NCBI RefSeq assembly: GCF_000014285.2
Contig: NC_008343.2
Coordinates: 496,001 to 560,000, forward strand
DNA: 64,000 bases
Source: Granulibacter bethesdensis CGDNIH1
Lineage (GTDB): Bacteria; Pseudomonadota; Alphaproteobacteria; Acetobacterales; Acetobacteraceae
Reading direction: 5' to 3'
Position 1 is the first letter of the stretch, and the number at the start of each line of letters is the position of its first letter. Shown in pieces: positions 38,560-45,758 of the stretch. The notes under the pieces were generated by a model. The model saw only the letters and a list, made by a program, of their open reading frames with translations, was not told where the DNA came from and searched no databases. Made by a program: the position numbers and the translations under genes.

Positions 38560-39150
38560 TTATTTACTCTCCTGCCCCTCGCTGGGCCGTCTTCCGGTGG
38601 CATAGCCGCGGGGGCTTGCCTGCATATAGTCCTGCGCCCTGGTGTCCACCTTTGCAGGGGCAGCCAGTTTCGGGCGGTATTCTTCCGGGACTTCTTCGGT
38701 CAGGCGGACCGCTCCCGCATAGATATAGGGTAAGGCACGTGCTTTCAGTACCGGCTCCGGCCAGTTTTGCACAGGAATCAGCAGCCCTGCCGCGATATAG
38801 GCGCAGAGCATCAGAGCGAAGCCGCGCACGATGCCGAAGACCAGCCCCAGCGTGCGATCCAGTCCCCCGAGAACGGAGCCGCGTACCAGTTTCCCGATCA
38901 TGGAGGCGACAACCGACAGCACGATCAATGCCACCACAAAAACGATGGCAAAGGCGGCCGGATCGGCCAGCGCATGATCCGGGATCAGAGTACGGATCTG
39001 CGGAGTGACGGATGTAAAGCTTCGTGCCGCGATCCAGGCGGCCCCCACCCATGCGCCAATCCCCAGAGCCTCGCGCACGAAGCCCCGCGTAAAGGCCAGC
39101 ATGGCCGATACGGCCAGAACCGCCAGCACGGTCAGGTCGACCCAGTTCAT
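38560..39150 (-). CDS. cvpA: CvpA family membrane protein
   Basis: 196 residues with four membrane segments: WVDLTVLAVLAVSAMLAFTRGF, then GAAWIAARS, AFAIVFVVALIVLSVVASMIG and LGLVFGIVRGFALMLCAYIAAG. The conserved GFVREALGIGAWVGAAW and DRTLGLVFGIVRG stretches fit the colicin V production family. The cytosolic tail is about 60 residues and charged. Biochemical role unclear; envelope homeostasis is proposed for homologues. Directly adjoining purF. Confidence 0.93.
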   Translation of the reverse strand: MNWVDLTVLAVLAVSAMLAFTRGFVREALGIGAWVGAAWIAARSFTSVTPQIRTLIPDHALADPAAFAIVFVVALIVLSVVASMIGKLVRGSVLGGLDRTLGLVFGIVRGFALMLCAYIAAGLLIPVQNWPEPVLKARALPYIYAGAVRLTEEVPEEYRPKLAAPAKVDTRAQDYMQASPRGYATGRRPSEGQESK

Positions 39151-39212
39151 AGCGGCTGGATCAAGGCAGGGCGCATAACAGCGCCATGGAGGGTGGCCCG
39201 GTTCACGGTCAT

Positions 39213-39326
39213 CATCATGTCACGAAAAGGTGCAGCGAGGCGCATATATCGACCCTCTCGCTCTGATGCCAGCGCGGAGGCTGCATTGCAGCATATCCTC
39301 GCAAAATAAGTGACCATCATGTCACG
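39213..39326 (+). repeat. 12-bp direct repeats in the cvpA / Na-Pi cotransporter divergent spacer
   Basis: CATCATGTCACG occurs at 39213-39224 and at 39315-39326. The second copy is part of a dyad GTGAC-CATCAT-GTCAC (39310-39325). They lie between two divergent genes and could be regulator sites. They do not match a Pho box in spacing. Confidence 0.4.
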
Positions 39327-39435
39327 CTTTGTCCCGGGCCGGTATAGTGGCATAAGCCCGGTCAAGCATGCCCGGACGTTGACAGAAACCGATCCGTCAC
39401 TGGCGGCGCAGGATCGAACAGGGCAAGGTGCCGGC

Positions 39436-41085
39436 ATGGATGTGTCGATGGCATTGCTGAATCTGGCTGGCTCCGTGGCGTTGCTGCTGTGGGGCGTGCA
39501 TATGGTTCAGACAGGTATTCAGCGTGCACTGGGGGCGCGGCTGAATATTTTTCTCACCCGGGCGCTGCGGAACCGTTTCAAGGCCTTTCTGGCCGGCATG
39601 GGCGTCACCGCCATTCTTCAAAGCAGCACCGCCACCGGGCTGATGCTGACCGGATTCGCGGCAGGCGGGTTGGTGGAACTTGCTCCGGCGCTGGCGGTCA
39701 TGCTGGGTGCCAATGTCGGCAGCACGCTGATCGTCCAGCTTTTGTCTTTCGACATTGCCGCTGTGGCGCCCGTAATGATCCTGATCGGGGTCATGATGTT
39801 CCGTCGCGGGCAGGCGGCCACACGGGATACCGGGCGCATCATGATCGGGCTTGGCCTGATGCTTATGGCGCTGCACAGCTTCGTGGCCCTGCTGGAACCC
39901 TATGAGCACGCAGGGCAGGCGCGGGAGCTGCTGGGCGTTGTGGCCAGCTGGCCGTTGCTGGATCTTCTGCTGGGGGCCGGGTTGACATGGGCGGCGCATT
40001 CCAGCGTGGCGACGGTATTGCTGATGATGAGTTTCGCACAGAAAGGCGCGATTTCTCCCGATGCCGCTTTTGCCATGGTGCTCGGCGCGAATATCGGCAC
40101 TGCGATCAATCCGGTGCTGGAAGGGGCATCGGGAGAAGATCCCGCGGCCCGTCGGCTGCCGTTGGGTAACCTGCTGCTCCGCACACTGGGGGCGGTGGTG
40201 GCAATGGTGGTGCTGGGGCCTGTCGGTCGTCTGATGGTGCAGATCGAGCCGGATGCGGGCAGGGCCGTCGCGGATTTCCATACCGCCTTCAACCTTATGC
40301 TGGCGATTGTGGCGTTTCCCCTTCTGGACGCATTCGCAAACATGCTGAAGCGGATGCTGCCCGCCAGACAGGATGAGGATGATCCGGCCCGCCCGCTCTA
40401 TCTGGATGGAGCAGCCGTGGAAAGCCCGCCCGCTGCACTCGGTGGGGCAGCGCGGGAGGCCCTGCGGCTGGTCGATGTGCTGGAGACGATGTTGCATGGG
40501 CTGAAGGAGGCATTCGCCCGTGGTGGCCGAAAGGGGATTGCCGATACCAGGCGGCTCGACTCGGTGCTCGACCGCCTCAATGCTGCGATCCGCTCCTATC
40601 TGACCCGGATCGATCCGGAAGCCATGAGTGAGGCCGATCATCGCAGGGTGCGGGAAATCCTTTCATTCGGCACGAATATTGAAAATGCGGGCGATGTGAT
40701 CGAACGTAATCTGCTGTCTCAGGCGATGAAAAAATTTAAGGGCGGGATTGCCTTCTCCCCCGAGGCGGATGCCGAGATCCAGACATTGATCGAGCGCTGT
40801 ACCAGCAATCTTCGCAACGCTGCGGCCCTGTTCATGACCGAGGATGTGCGCCTCGCCCGCCGTCTGGCAGCGGAAAAGGAAGTGTTCCGGGATGCCGAAA
40901 ATAGCGCCACCGAACAATATTTCCGGCGGCTGCGGACGGAAGGGAAAGCGGCCGAGCTGGAAAACCTGTATCTGGATGTGTTGCGTGACCTGAAACTGAT
41001 GAACACGCATCTCGTGGCCGCTGCCGCCTATCCGGTGCTGGAGGCGCATGGGGAACTGGCCGCCAGTCGTCTGCGGGTTGAATGA
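39436..41085 (+). CDS. Na+/phosphate cotransporter (NptA/YjbB type) with PhoU-like tail
   Basis: 549 residues from the ATG at 39436, which has AAGGTG just upstream and begins the first membrane segment (LLNLAGSVALLLWGVHMVQTGIQ). The two inverted PF02690 repeats carry QSST-type motifs: ILQSSTATGLMLTGFAAGG and AAHSSVATVLLMMSFAQKG. The C-terminal 220 residues or so are helical and PhoU-like (VDVLETMLHGLKEAF, ENAGDVIERNLLSQAM). It probably moves phosphate with sodium across the inner membrane; export is as likely as import, as shown for E. coli YjbB. Confidence 0.92.
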   Translation: MDVSMALLNLAGSVALLLWGVHMVQTGIQRALGARLNIFLTRALRNRFKAFLAGMGVTAILQSSTATGLMLTGFAAGGLVELAPALAVMLGANVGSTLIVQLLSFDIAAVAPVMILIGVMMFRRGQAATRDTGRIMIGLGLMLMALHSFVALLEPYEHAGQARELLGVVASWPLLDLLLGAGLTWAAHSSVATVLLMMSFAQKGAISPDAAFAMVLGANIGTAINPVLEGASGEDPAARRLPLGNLLLRTLGAVVAMVVLGPVGRLMVQIEPDAGRAVADFHTAFNLMLAIVAFPLLDAFANMLKRMLPARQDEDDPARPLYLDGAAVESPPAALGGAAREALRLVDVLETMLHGLKEAFARGGRKGIADTRRLDSVLDRLNAAIRSYLTRIDPEAMSEADHRRVREILSFGTNIENAGDVIERNLLSQAMKKFKGGIAFSPEADAEIQTLIERCTSNLRNAAALFMTEDVRLARRLAAEKEVFRDAENSATEQYFRRLRTEGKAAELENLYLDVLRDLKLMNTHLVAAAAYPVLEAHGELAASRLRVE

Positions 41086-41143
41086 GGCTTCCTTCTGCGG
41101 TCCTTGGTTGACGTCGGACCGTTTCCGATTGTACGTGAGCAGC

Positions 41144-41845
41144 GTGACATCAGAAGTCAAAACCCGTCCCTTTTTCCGCGTGCGCGGTCGGTCCTTCATT
41201 GCTGTCGTCCTGGTACCGGAACAACCGGTGCATGACTGGCTGGGGGAGCTTGATGCGCAGATCGAGCGGTCACCGAGCTTTTTCGACCGTCGCCCGGTGG
41301 TGGTAGACCTGTCTGTTGCCGGGTTGCAGGAACCCGGCCTGATGGCACTCTTTGCCGAGCTGGAAGCCCGCAATATCCGCCCCATCGGGATTGAGGGGCT
41401 GGATGAAGCCGAAGAAGAATGGAGCGAAAATCTGCTTGCTTCCCTGCCGCCGGTGATTCGCGGCAGCCGTGCTGCGGGCGATCTGGATATTCCTGAAGAA
41501 ACCCGGCCGGAAGAAATGATGGCCCTGGTCGTAGAGCGCCCCGTGCGCTCCGGCCAATCTGTCGTGCATGACAAGGGGGACGTGATTGTGATCGGCTCCG
41601 TCGCATCCGGGGCGGAGGTCGTTGCGGGCGGTTCCATTCACGTCTACGGCACGCTCCGTGGACGTGCGATTGCCGGATTGATGGAAGACGGAACCCCCCG
41701 TATCTTCTGCAGCAAGCTGGAAGCCGAGCTGGTGGCGATCGAAGGCGTCTGGAAAACCGCCGATGATATGGAACCATCCCTGCGCGGCAGGCCGGTGCAG
41801 ATCATGCGTGACGGTGAAACGATCAAGATCGTCGCGTTCGACTAA
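41144..41845 (+). CDS. minC: Septum site-determining protein MinC
   Basis: About 233 residues. The N-terminal domain (FFRVRGRSFIAVVLVPEQPVHDWLGELDAQI) inhibits FtsZ polymers. The C-terminal beta-helix (VVHDKGDVIVIGSVASGAEVVAGGSIHVYGTLRGRAIAG) binds MinD and dimerises. The start is uncertain: GTG at 41144 and GTG at 41135 are both plausible and neither has a strong ribosome binding site; an ATG at 41048 would overlap the transporter gene. First gene of minCDE. Confidence 0.93.
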   Translation: MTSEVKTRPFFRVRGRSFIAVVLVPEQPVHDWLGELDAQIERSPSFFDRRPVVVDLSVAGLQEPGLMALFAELEARNIRPIGIEGLDEAEEEWSENLLASLPPVIRGSRAAGDLDIPEETRPEEMMALVVERPVRSGQSVVHDKGDVIVIGSVASGAEVVAGGSIHVYGTLRGRAIAGLMEDGTPRIFCSKLEAELVAIEGVWKTADDMEPSLRGRPVQIMRDGETIKIVAFD

Positions 41846-41877
41846 AGGGGCCTCTTACGCTGGGCCGATATGTTGGC

Positions 41878-41983
41878 TATCGTCGAAACGATAAGGCATC
41901 CGTGTTTCAGTGGCCCTGATGATCATGGCACAGCGTGGGTGACCGGGTCATGATCTACGGTGGAGCATCCCCAATGTGGATGC
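41878..41983 (+). promoter_or_regulatory. Two hairpins in the minC-minD spacer
   Basis: TATCGT-CGAA-ACGATA (41878-41893) is a perfect 6-bp stem with a tetraloop. GCATCC (41965-41970) with GGATGC (41978-41983) is a second 6-bp stem just upstream of the minD ribosome binding site GAGGGAGG. The 163-base spacer is unusually long for minCD, so RNA processing or a separate minD promoter is possible. Confidence 0.4.
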
Positions 41984-42008
41984 GGTTGAGCGCCTGAGGG
42001 AGGCTTGA

Positions 42009-42824
42009 ATGTCTAAGGTTTTGGTTGTGACCTCGGGCAAGGGCGGTGTCGGCAAGACGACATCGACTGCCGCGCTGGGTGCGGCATTGGCCCAGCTGGG
42101 CAAGACCGTCTGTGTCGTCGATTTCGATGTGGGCCTGCGCAATCTTGATCTGATCATGGGTGCGGAACGTCGTGTGGTGTTCGACCTGATCAATGTAGTG
42201 CAAGGCGATGCGCGCCTCAGCCAGGCCCTGATCCGTGACAAGAGGGTTGAAAATCTCTCCCTGCTGCCTGCCAGCCAGACCCGTGACAAGGATGCGCTGA
42301 CCCCGGAAGGTGTGCAGACCGTGATTGAGGAACTGCGCACACGTTTTGACTGGGTGGTCTGTGACAGCCCCGCCGGGATCGAAAAAGGCGCCACGCTCGC
42401 GATGCAGTTTGCCGATGTCGCGGTTGTGGTGACCAATCCCGAAGTGTCATCCGTGCGCGACAGTGATCGCATCATCGGTCTGCTGGATTCAAAAACGGAC
42501 AAGGCGCAGAAAGACGAGCGCATCGACAAACATCTCTTACTAACCCGTTATGACGCTGTGCGGGCGGCGAAGGGCGAGATGCTGAAGGTTGATGACGTGC
42601 TGGAGGTTCTGTCGATTCCTCTGCTGGGCATCATTCCCGATAGCGAAGAGGTGCTGAAAGCTTCCAATGTCGGCTCACCCGTGACGTTGAATGCACCGCA
42701 GAGCGTCCCGGGCAAGGCCTATTTCGATGCTGCAAGGCGCCTGCTGGGTGAGGATGTGCCGATGGTGGTGCCGTCCGAGAAGCGCGGGCTGGTTGGTCGT
42801 CTGTTCGGCAGGAGGGTTGCGTGA
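42009..42824 (+). CDS. minD: Septum site-determining ATPase MinD
   Basis: 271 residues. Deviant Walker [17 protein letters not shown] at about residues 8-23, [15 protein letters not shown], and Walker B/switch [15 protein letters not shown]. The C-terminal amphipathic helix [13 protein letters not shown] anchors ATP-bound dimers to the membrane. It recruits MinC and is released by MinE, giving pole-to-pole patterning of division inhibition. GAGGGAGG precedes the ATG. The stop overlaps minE (GTGA). Confidence 0.98.
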   Translation: MSKVLVVTSGKGGVGKTTSTAALGAALAQLGKTVCVVDFDVGLRNLDLIMGAERRVVFDLINVVQGDARLSQALIRDKRVENLSLLPASQTRDKDALTPEGVQTVIEELRTRFDWVVCDSPAGIEKGATLAMQFADVAVVVTNPEVSSVRDSDRIIGLLDSKTDKAQKDERIDKHLLLTRYDAVRAAKGEMLKVDDVLEVLSIPLLGIIPDSEEVLKASNVGSPVTLNAPQSVPGKAYFDAARRLLGEDVPMVVPSEKRGLVGRLFGRRVA

Positions 42825-43075
42825 GCTTATTCGGCTTTCTCCAACGTAAACCGACGGCCCAGGTCGCCCGCAACCGGCTTCAGATTCTGCTGGCGCATGA
42901 GCGGGGGCTGGAGGGTAATGCTGACCTTGCCGCCATCCTGCAGGAAGAGATTATTGCGGTCATCGCGAAGCATGTCGAGATCGACCGGGAAAAGGTGCAG
43001 GTCAAGCTTGATCGCGGCTCTGCTTTTTCCACACTGGAAATCGATGTCGAGATGCCAAATGGAAAGAAGGCTTGA
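42821..43075 (+). CDS. minE: Cell division topological specificity factor MinE
   Basis: 84 residues, GTG start overlapping the minD stop by 4 bases. The N-terminal [27 protein letters not shown] holds the membrane-binding helix and the MinD contact segment. The rest ([25 protein letters not shown]) is the dimeric topological domain. It stimulates MinD ATPase and confines MinCD to the poles. Confidence 0.97.
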   Translation: MSLFGFLQRKPTAQVARNRLQILLAHERGLEGNADLAAILQEEIIAVIAKHVEIDREKVQVKLDRGSAFSTLEIDVEMPNGKKA

Positions 43076-43097
43076 GCATCCGGGCAGGCCGTTCAGG

Positions 43098-43334
43098 GTG
43101 AAATCATCCTGCCTGTTGCTTCCCTTCAGTCTGGCCTTATGTCTGGGTTTGGCAGGATGCGGTTCTTCACATCATCGTTATACAGGCGGCGGTACGCCTT
43201 ATACCGGTGGGGCATCTTATGAGGAGTCCCCTTATCCTCAAGCGGGGCAGACGCTCGATTTCCGGACTCGTGCACAGGTGAACTGTGCCGCCGGGGATGC
43301 CGGGTCCTGCAAAATTCTCCGCGCCATCCGCTGA
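43098..43334 (+). CDS. Small lipoprotein downstream of minE
   Basis: 78 residues from a GTG at 43098. The signal peptide KSSCLLLPFSLALCLGLAGC ends in the lipobox LAGC. The mature peptide is Gly/Tyr/Pro-rich (RYTGGGTPYTGGASYEESPY), with two further cysteines near the end (NCAAGDAGSCK). An ATG at 43059 overlapping minE is an alternative start. I do not recognise a family. It begins 22 bases after minE and may ride on the min transcript. Confidence 0.7.
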   Translation: MKSSCLLLPFSLALCLGLAGCGSSHHRYTGGGTPYTGGASYEESPYPQAGQTLDFRTRAQVNCAAGDAGSCKILRAIR

Positions 43335-43436
43335 GATTTTTGTGATCACAGGCAAAGACAACTGATCACTTTGTGGGGCGTTATGTGTCTTGACCCGAAC
43401 TTTATCGGGGACAAATCACAGCCAGAGGGACGCGCC

Positions 43437-43742
43437 ATGACCGGACCGCTTTATCGTGACCGTCATAACCTGACTGCGGCAGCCATATTGTTGATCAGTG
43501 TTATCGTCAGTGGGAAATCTTTTGCGAGTGAGCATGGCGCTGAAGCACCGGCCGGTTCTATTGCAGCGGCGAAGGCCGTGCATGTCGGTTTGGGCATTGG
43601 CAGTGGTGTCGGGTCACAATACTGGTATGTACCTGGTGCCCCTTACAGTGCGGGGGATGCGGACTCATCCGAGCATGAAAAGGGCAGCCTGCGTCAGATG
43701 TCGGACGGTGTGGAACCGTCCTGGTATCCCGTAAAAAAATAA
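43437..43742 (+). CDS. Small exported hypothetical protein
   Basis: 101 residues. CAGAGGGA lies 7 bases before the ATG. A basic start is followed by a hydrophobic segment (LTAAAILLISVIVSG) and an ASE cleavage site, so it is probably secreted to the periplasm. The mature part is Gly/Ser/Ala-rich with GLGIGSGVGSQYWYVPGAPY and a Trp-Tyr end. No recognisable domain. It lies 102 bases after the preceding lipoprotein gene. Confidence 0.65.
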   Translation: MTGPLYRDRHNLTAAAILLISVIVSGKSFASEHGAEAPAGSIAAAKAVHVGLGIGSGVGSQYWYVPGAPYSAGDADSSEHEKGSLRQMSDGVEPSWYPVKK

Positions 43743-43755
43743 AGGCTATCTGTTA

Positions 43756-44076
43756 TCAGGGTTTTTGCTGAAGCGTCTGGATAATCTCGAACCCTTCGAA
43801 TTCAGGATGCCCGAGATAAAGCGGTCGATTGCTGCCGGCATTTTTATGAGCCGCGCGGAAAGCTTCTGATCTGGTCCAGGCTTCGAAGGTAGCGTGGCTT
43901 GCCCATATTGTATGCGATGCATAGAGGACATGATCCTCACGTACCGGGCCTTTCAAGAGATGAAATTCGATGAAACCCGGTACAGTCTCCAGAAAACTGG
44001 GCCGATTGGCCCAGACTTCCTCAAATGCCTGTGTGGCATCCGGCAGAACCTTGAACCGGTTCATGGCAATAAACAT
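43756..44076 (-). CDS. Antibiotic biosynthesis monooxygenase (ABM) family protein, IsdG-like
   Basis: 106 residues, a dimeric ferredoxin-like fold. It starts FIAMNRFKV and contains ETVPGFIEFHLLKG, ASHATFEAWTRSEAFRAAH. Asn, Trp and His in these places correspond to the catalytic triad of IsdG/HmuD-type heme-degrading monooxygenases, which suggests but does not prove heme use; quinol monooxygenase is the alternative. The ATG at 44076 is clear because AGGAG lies 8 bases upstream; a GTG at 44082 is too close to it. Confidence 0.82.
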   Translation of the reverse strand: MFIAMNRFKVLPDATQAFEEVWANRPSFLETVPGFIEFHLLKGPVREDHVLYASHTIWASHATFEAWTRSEAFRAAHKNAGSNRPLYLGHPEFEGFEIIQTLQQKP

Positions 44077-44187
44077 AAGCACTTCTCCTGCTGCCGGTTG
44101 GCCAGCCTGATGTAGCGGGCCGCCCCTTGTATCCGGCGATCGTGCAATTCTGACGGATAGGCGGCAAGGGGGGGAATATGCCGGATT

Positions 44188-45240
44188 TCAGGTGATGACG
44201 CGCAGGGCAGGCCGTGCGTCGACACCCAGCTTGCGATAGATCGCCAGGTAATCCTCTGCCATGCGGCGTGCCGTGAAGCGTTTTTCAAACATGGCACGCA
44301 CATTTGTCCGGTTGAGCCGATCGAGCTTGCGCGCGGCAGCGATGGCGCTTTTTTCATCCTCGACGATAAAGCCGGTCACGCCATCATCCAGAATTTCCGG
44401 GACCGAGCCGCGATTCATGGCAATAACTGGTGTACCGCAGGCCATGGCCTCGATCATCACCAGCCCGAACGGCTCCGGCCAGTCGATCGGCATCAACAGA
44501 CCAAGGGCGCCGGAGAGAAATTCGGCTTTTCGGTCATCCCCGATTTCGCCCACCATTTCGACGCCTCCGCCCGGCAGCATCGGTTTGATCACGGTTTCGA
44601 AATAGTCCTGATCGGCCTTGTCCACTTTGGCGGCAATGCGCAGAGGGATACCCACTGCACGGGCGATGCGGATGGCCGTATCGGGCCGTTTTTCCGGACA
44701 GATGCGGCCCAGAAAGGCCAGATAATCCTGTTTGCCGGGCTGAGGCGTCAGCAGGTCGGCAGGCAGACCATGCAGGACTGTGCCGATGAAATGAGCGTTC
44801 GGCAAAGGGCGGCGCTGGGAATGGGAGATGGAAATGACCGGTGTATCCGGGAAGGCATCATAAATCTGGGACAATTCCGGCAGATCCAGCCGCCCATGCA
44901 GAGTGCTGACGAACGGGGTCGGTTGGCGGGAAAACAGGCTGAACGGCATGTAATCATTATGAAAATGCAGCACGTCGAACTGATCCGCCATCTGCCGCAC
45001 CCGTTCCATTTGCAAAATCTGGGGTGCCAGCGTGTCGCGGATCGTTTGATCCAGCCTCAGCGCCTGCGGCCATGTCGCTTCCAGCTTTGCCCCGGTTATG
45101 GAATCTCCGCTGGCGAACAGGGTAACGTCATGTCCCATTGCGACCAGCTCCTCAGTGAGGAAGGAGACAACGCGTTCCGTACCCCCATAAAGCTTGGGCG
45201 GAACGGCTTCGTGTAATGGGGCAATCTGGGCAATACGCAT
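44188..45240 (-). CDS. Glycosyltransferase family 4 protein
   Basis: 350 residues with the GT-B fold. The acceptor-side N-terminus is MRIAQIAPLHEAVPPKLYGGTERVVSFLTEELVAMGHDV. The donor site has FLGRICPEKRPDTAI and the E-x7-E motif EPFGLVMIEAMACGTPVIA. The order fits bacterial GT4 enzymes found with sugar stress or envelope loci; donor and acceptor are unknown. ATG at 45240 with GGAG 10 bases upstream. It stands alone, divergent from the ABC exporter. Confidence 0.9.
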   Translation of the reverse strand: MRIAQIAPLHEAVPPKLYGGTERVVSFLTEELVAMGHDVTLFASGDSITGAKLEATWPQALRLDQTIRDTLAPQILQMERVRQMADQFDVLHFHNDYMPFSLFSRQPTPFVSTLHGRLDLPELSQIYDAFPDTPVISISHSQRRPLPNAHFIGTVLHGLPADLLTPQPGKQDYLAFLGRICPEKRPDTAIRIARAVGIPLRIAAKVDKADQDYFETVIKPMLPGGGVEMVGEIGDDRKAEFLSGALGLLMPIDWPEPFGLVMIEAMACGTPVIAMNRGSVPEILDDGVTGFIVEDEKSAIAAARKLDRLNRTNVRAMFEKRFTARRMAEDYLAIYRKLGVDARPALRVIT

Positions 45241-45644
45241 GGCGATAAGCTCCATTTTTGCTGCGGATAACGATCTGGATGCCGGTGTCGCTGCGTAAAA
45301 CATGCATCCTGATACAGGCAGTAATAAGACAGGTTTGCCTTAGTGCTGCCGCAATGATCGGTAAAATGTGCTGACCAAAGGCAATGTCCTGAGAATGCCC
45401 GACCTCATGGTTCAGCATTTCTGCCGGGACCGAAACGGATCAGTTCGTAAAAGGTTGCTGCCATGATGCCTCCCGGTAACGGCCTGTGCTGATAGCAGGA
45501 AGGAAGACTCTCATTTTGAATGAGGTGCCGCTTCTGTTGAAAGGGCAGTTTTTCTGGCCTGAGCAGCAACAGTAAACTTATTGACGATAACGGATGCGCA
45601 TCGTGGGTGACGGATCGATCAATATCACGTATCCGGGAGTACTC
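45241..45644. other. Divergent spacer between glycosyltransferase and ABC exporter locus
   Basis: About 400 bases without a convincing gene. A perfect hairpin CTCATT-TTG-AATGAG lies at 45510-45524. Promoters for both flanking genes should be here, but I see no clear -35/-10 pair. Confidence 0.55.
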
Positions 45645-45758
45645 ATGTCCAATAAACCCGTCACGATCACTCTTTCAGACCATTCCGGGCAGACCATTCC
45701 GGGATGTGCGCAATGGTTGCAAAAAGACTGGGTGGTGCAGCAGATGGCAGGATCATGA
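45645..45758 (+). CDS. Small 37-residue ORF coupled to the ABC exporter
   Basis: ATG with GGGAG 5 bases upstream. The peptide starts MSNKPVTITLSDHSG and ends WLQKDWVVQQMAGS. Its TGA overlaps the most likely exporter ATG (ATGA), a pattern of translational coupling. It contains a 14-bp tandem duplication (45676-45703). With only one copy the frame would continue into the exporter gene as a single longer protein. So it is either a genuine leader peptide, or the broken N-terminus of the exporter, or a phase-variable switch. Confidence 0.5.
   Translation: MSNKPVTITLSDHSGQTIPGCAQWLQKDWVVQQMAGS
45676..45703 (+). repeat. 14-bp perfect tandem duplication
   Basis: CAGACCATTCCGGG is repeated exactly at 45676-45689 and 45690-45703. 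As 14 is not a multiple of three, gain or loss of one unit shifts the reading frame of the small ORF relative to the ABC exporter. Confidence 0.95.

Noticed and set aside
39310-39340. Possible Pho box before the Na/Pi cotransporter
   Set aside because: TGTCA-like units occur, but the spacing is 10 rather than 11 bases and the second unit is poor.
39397-40641. 414-residue open frame antisense to the Na/Pi cotransporter
   Set aside because: Low-complexity Gln/His-rich shadow frame with no ribosome binding site.
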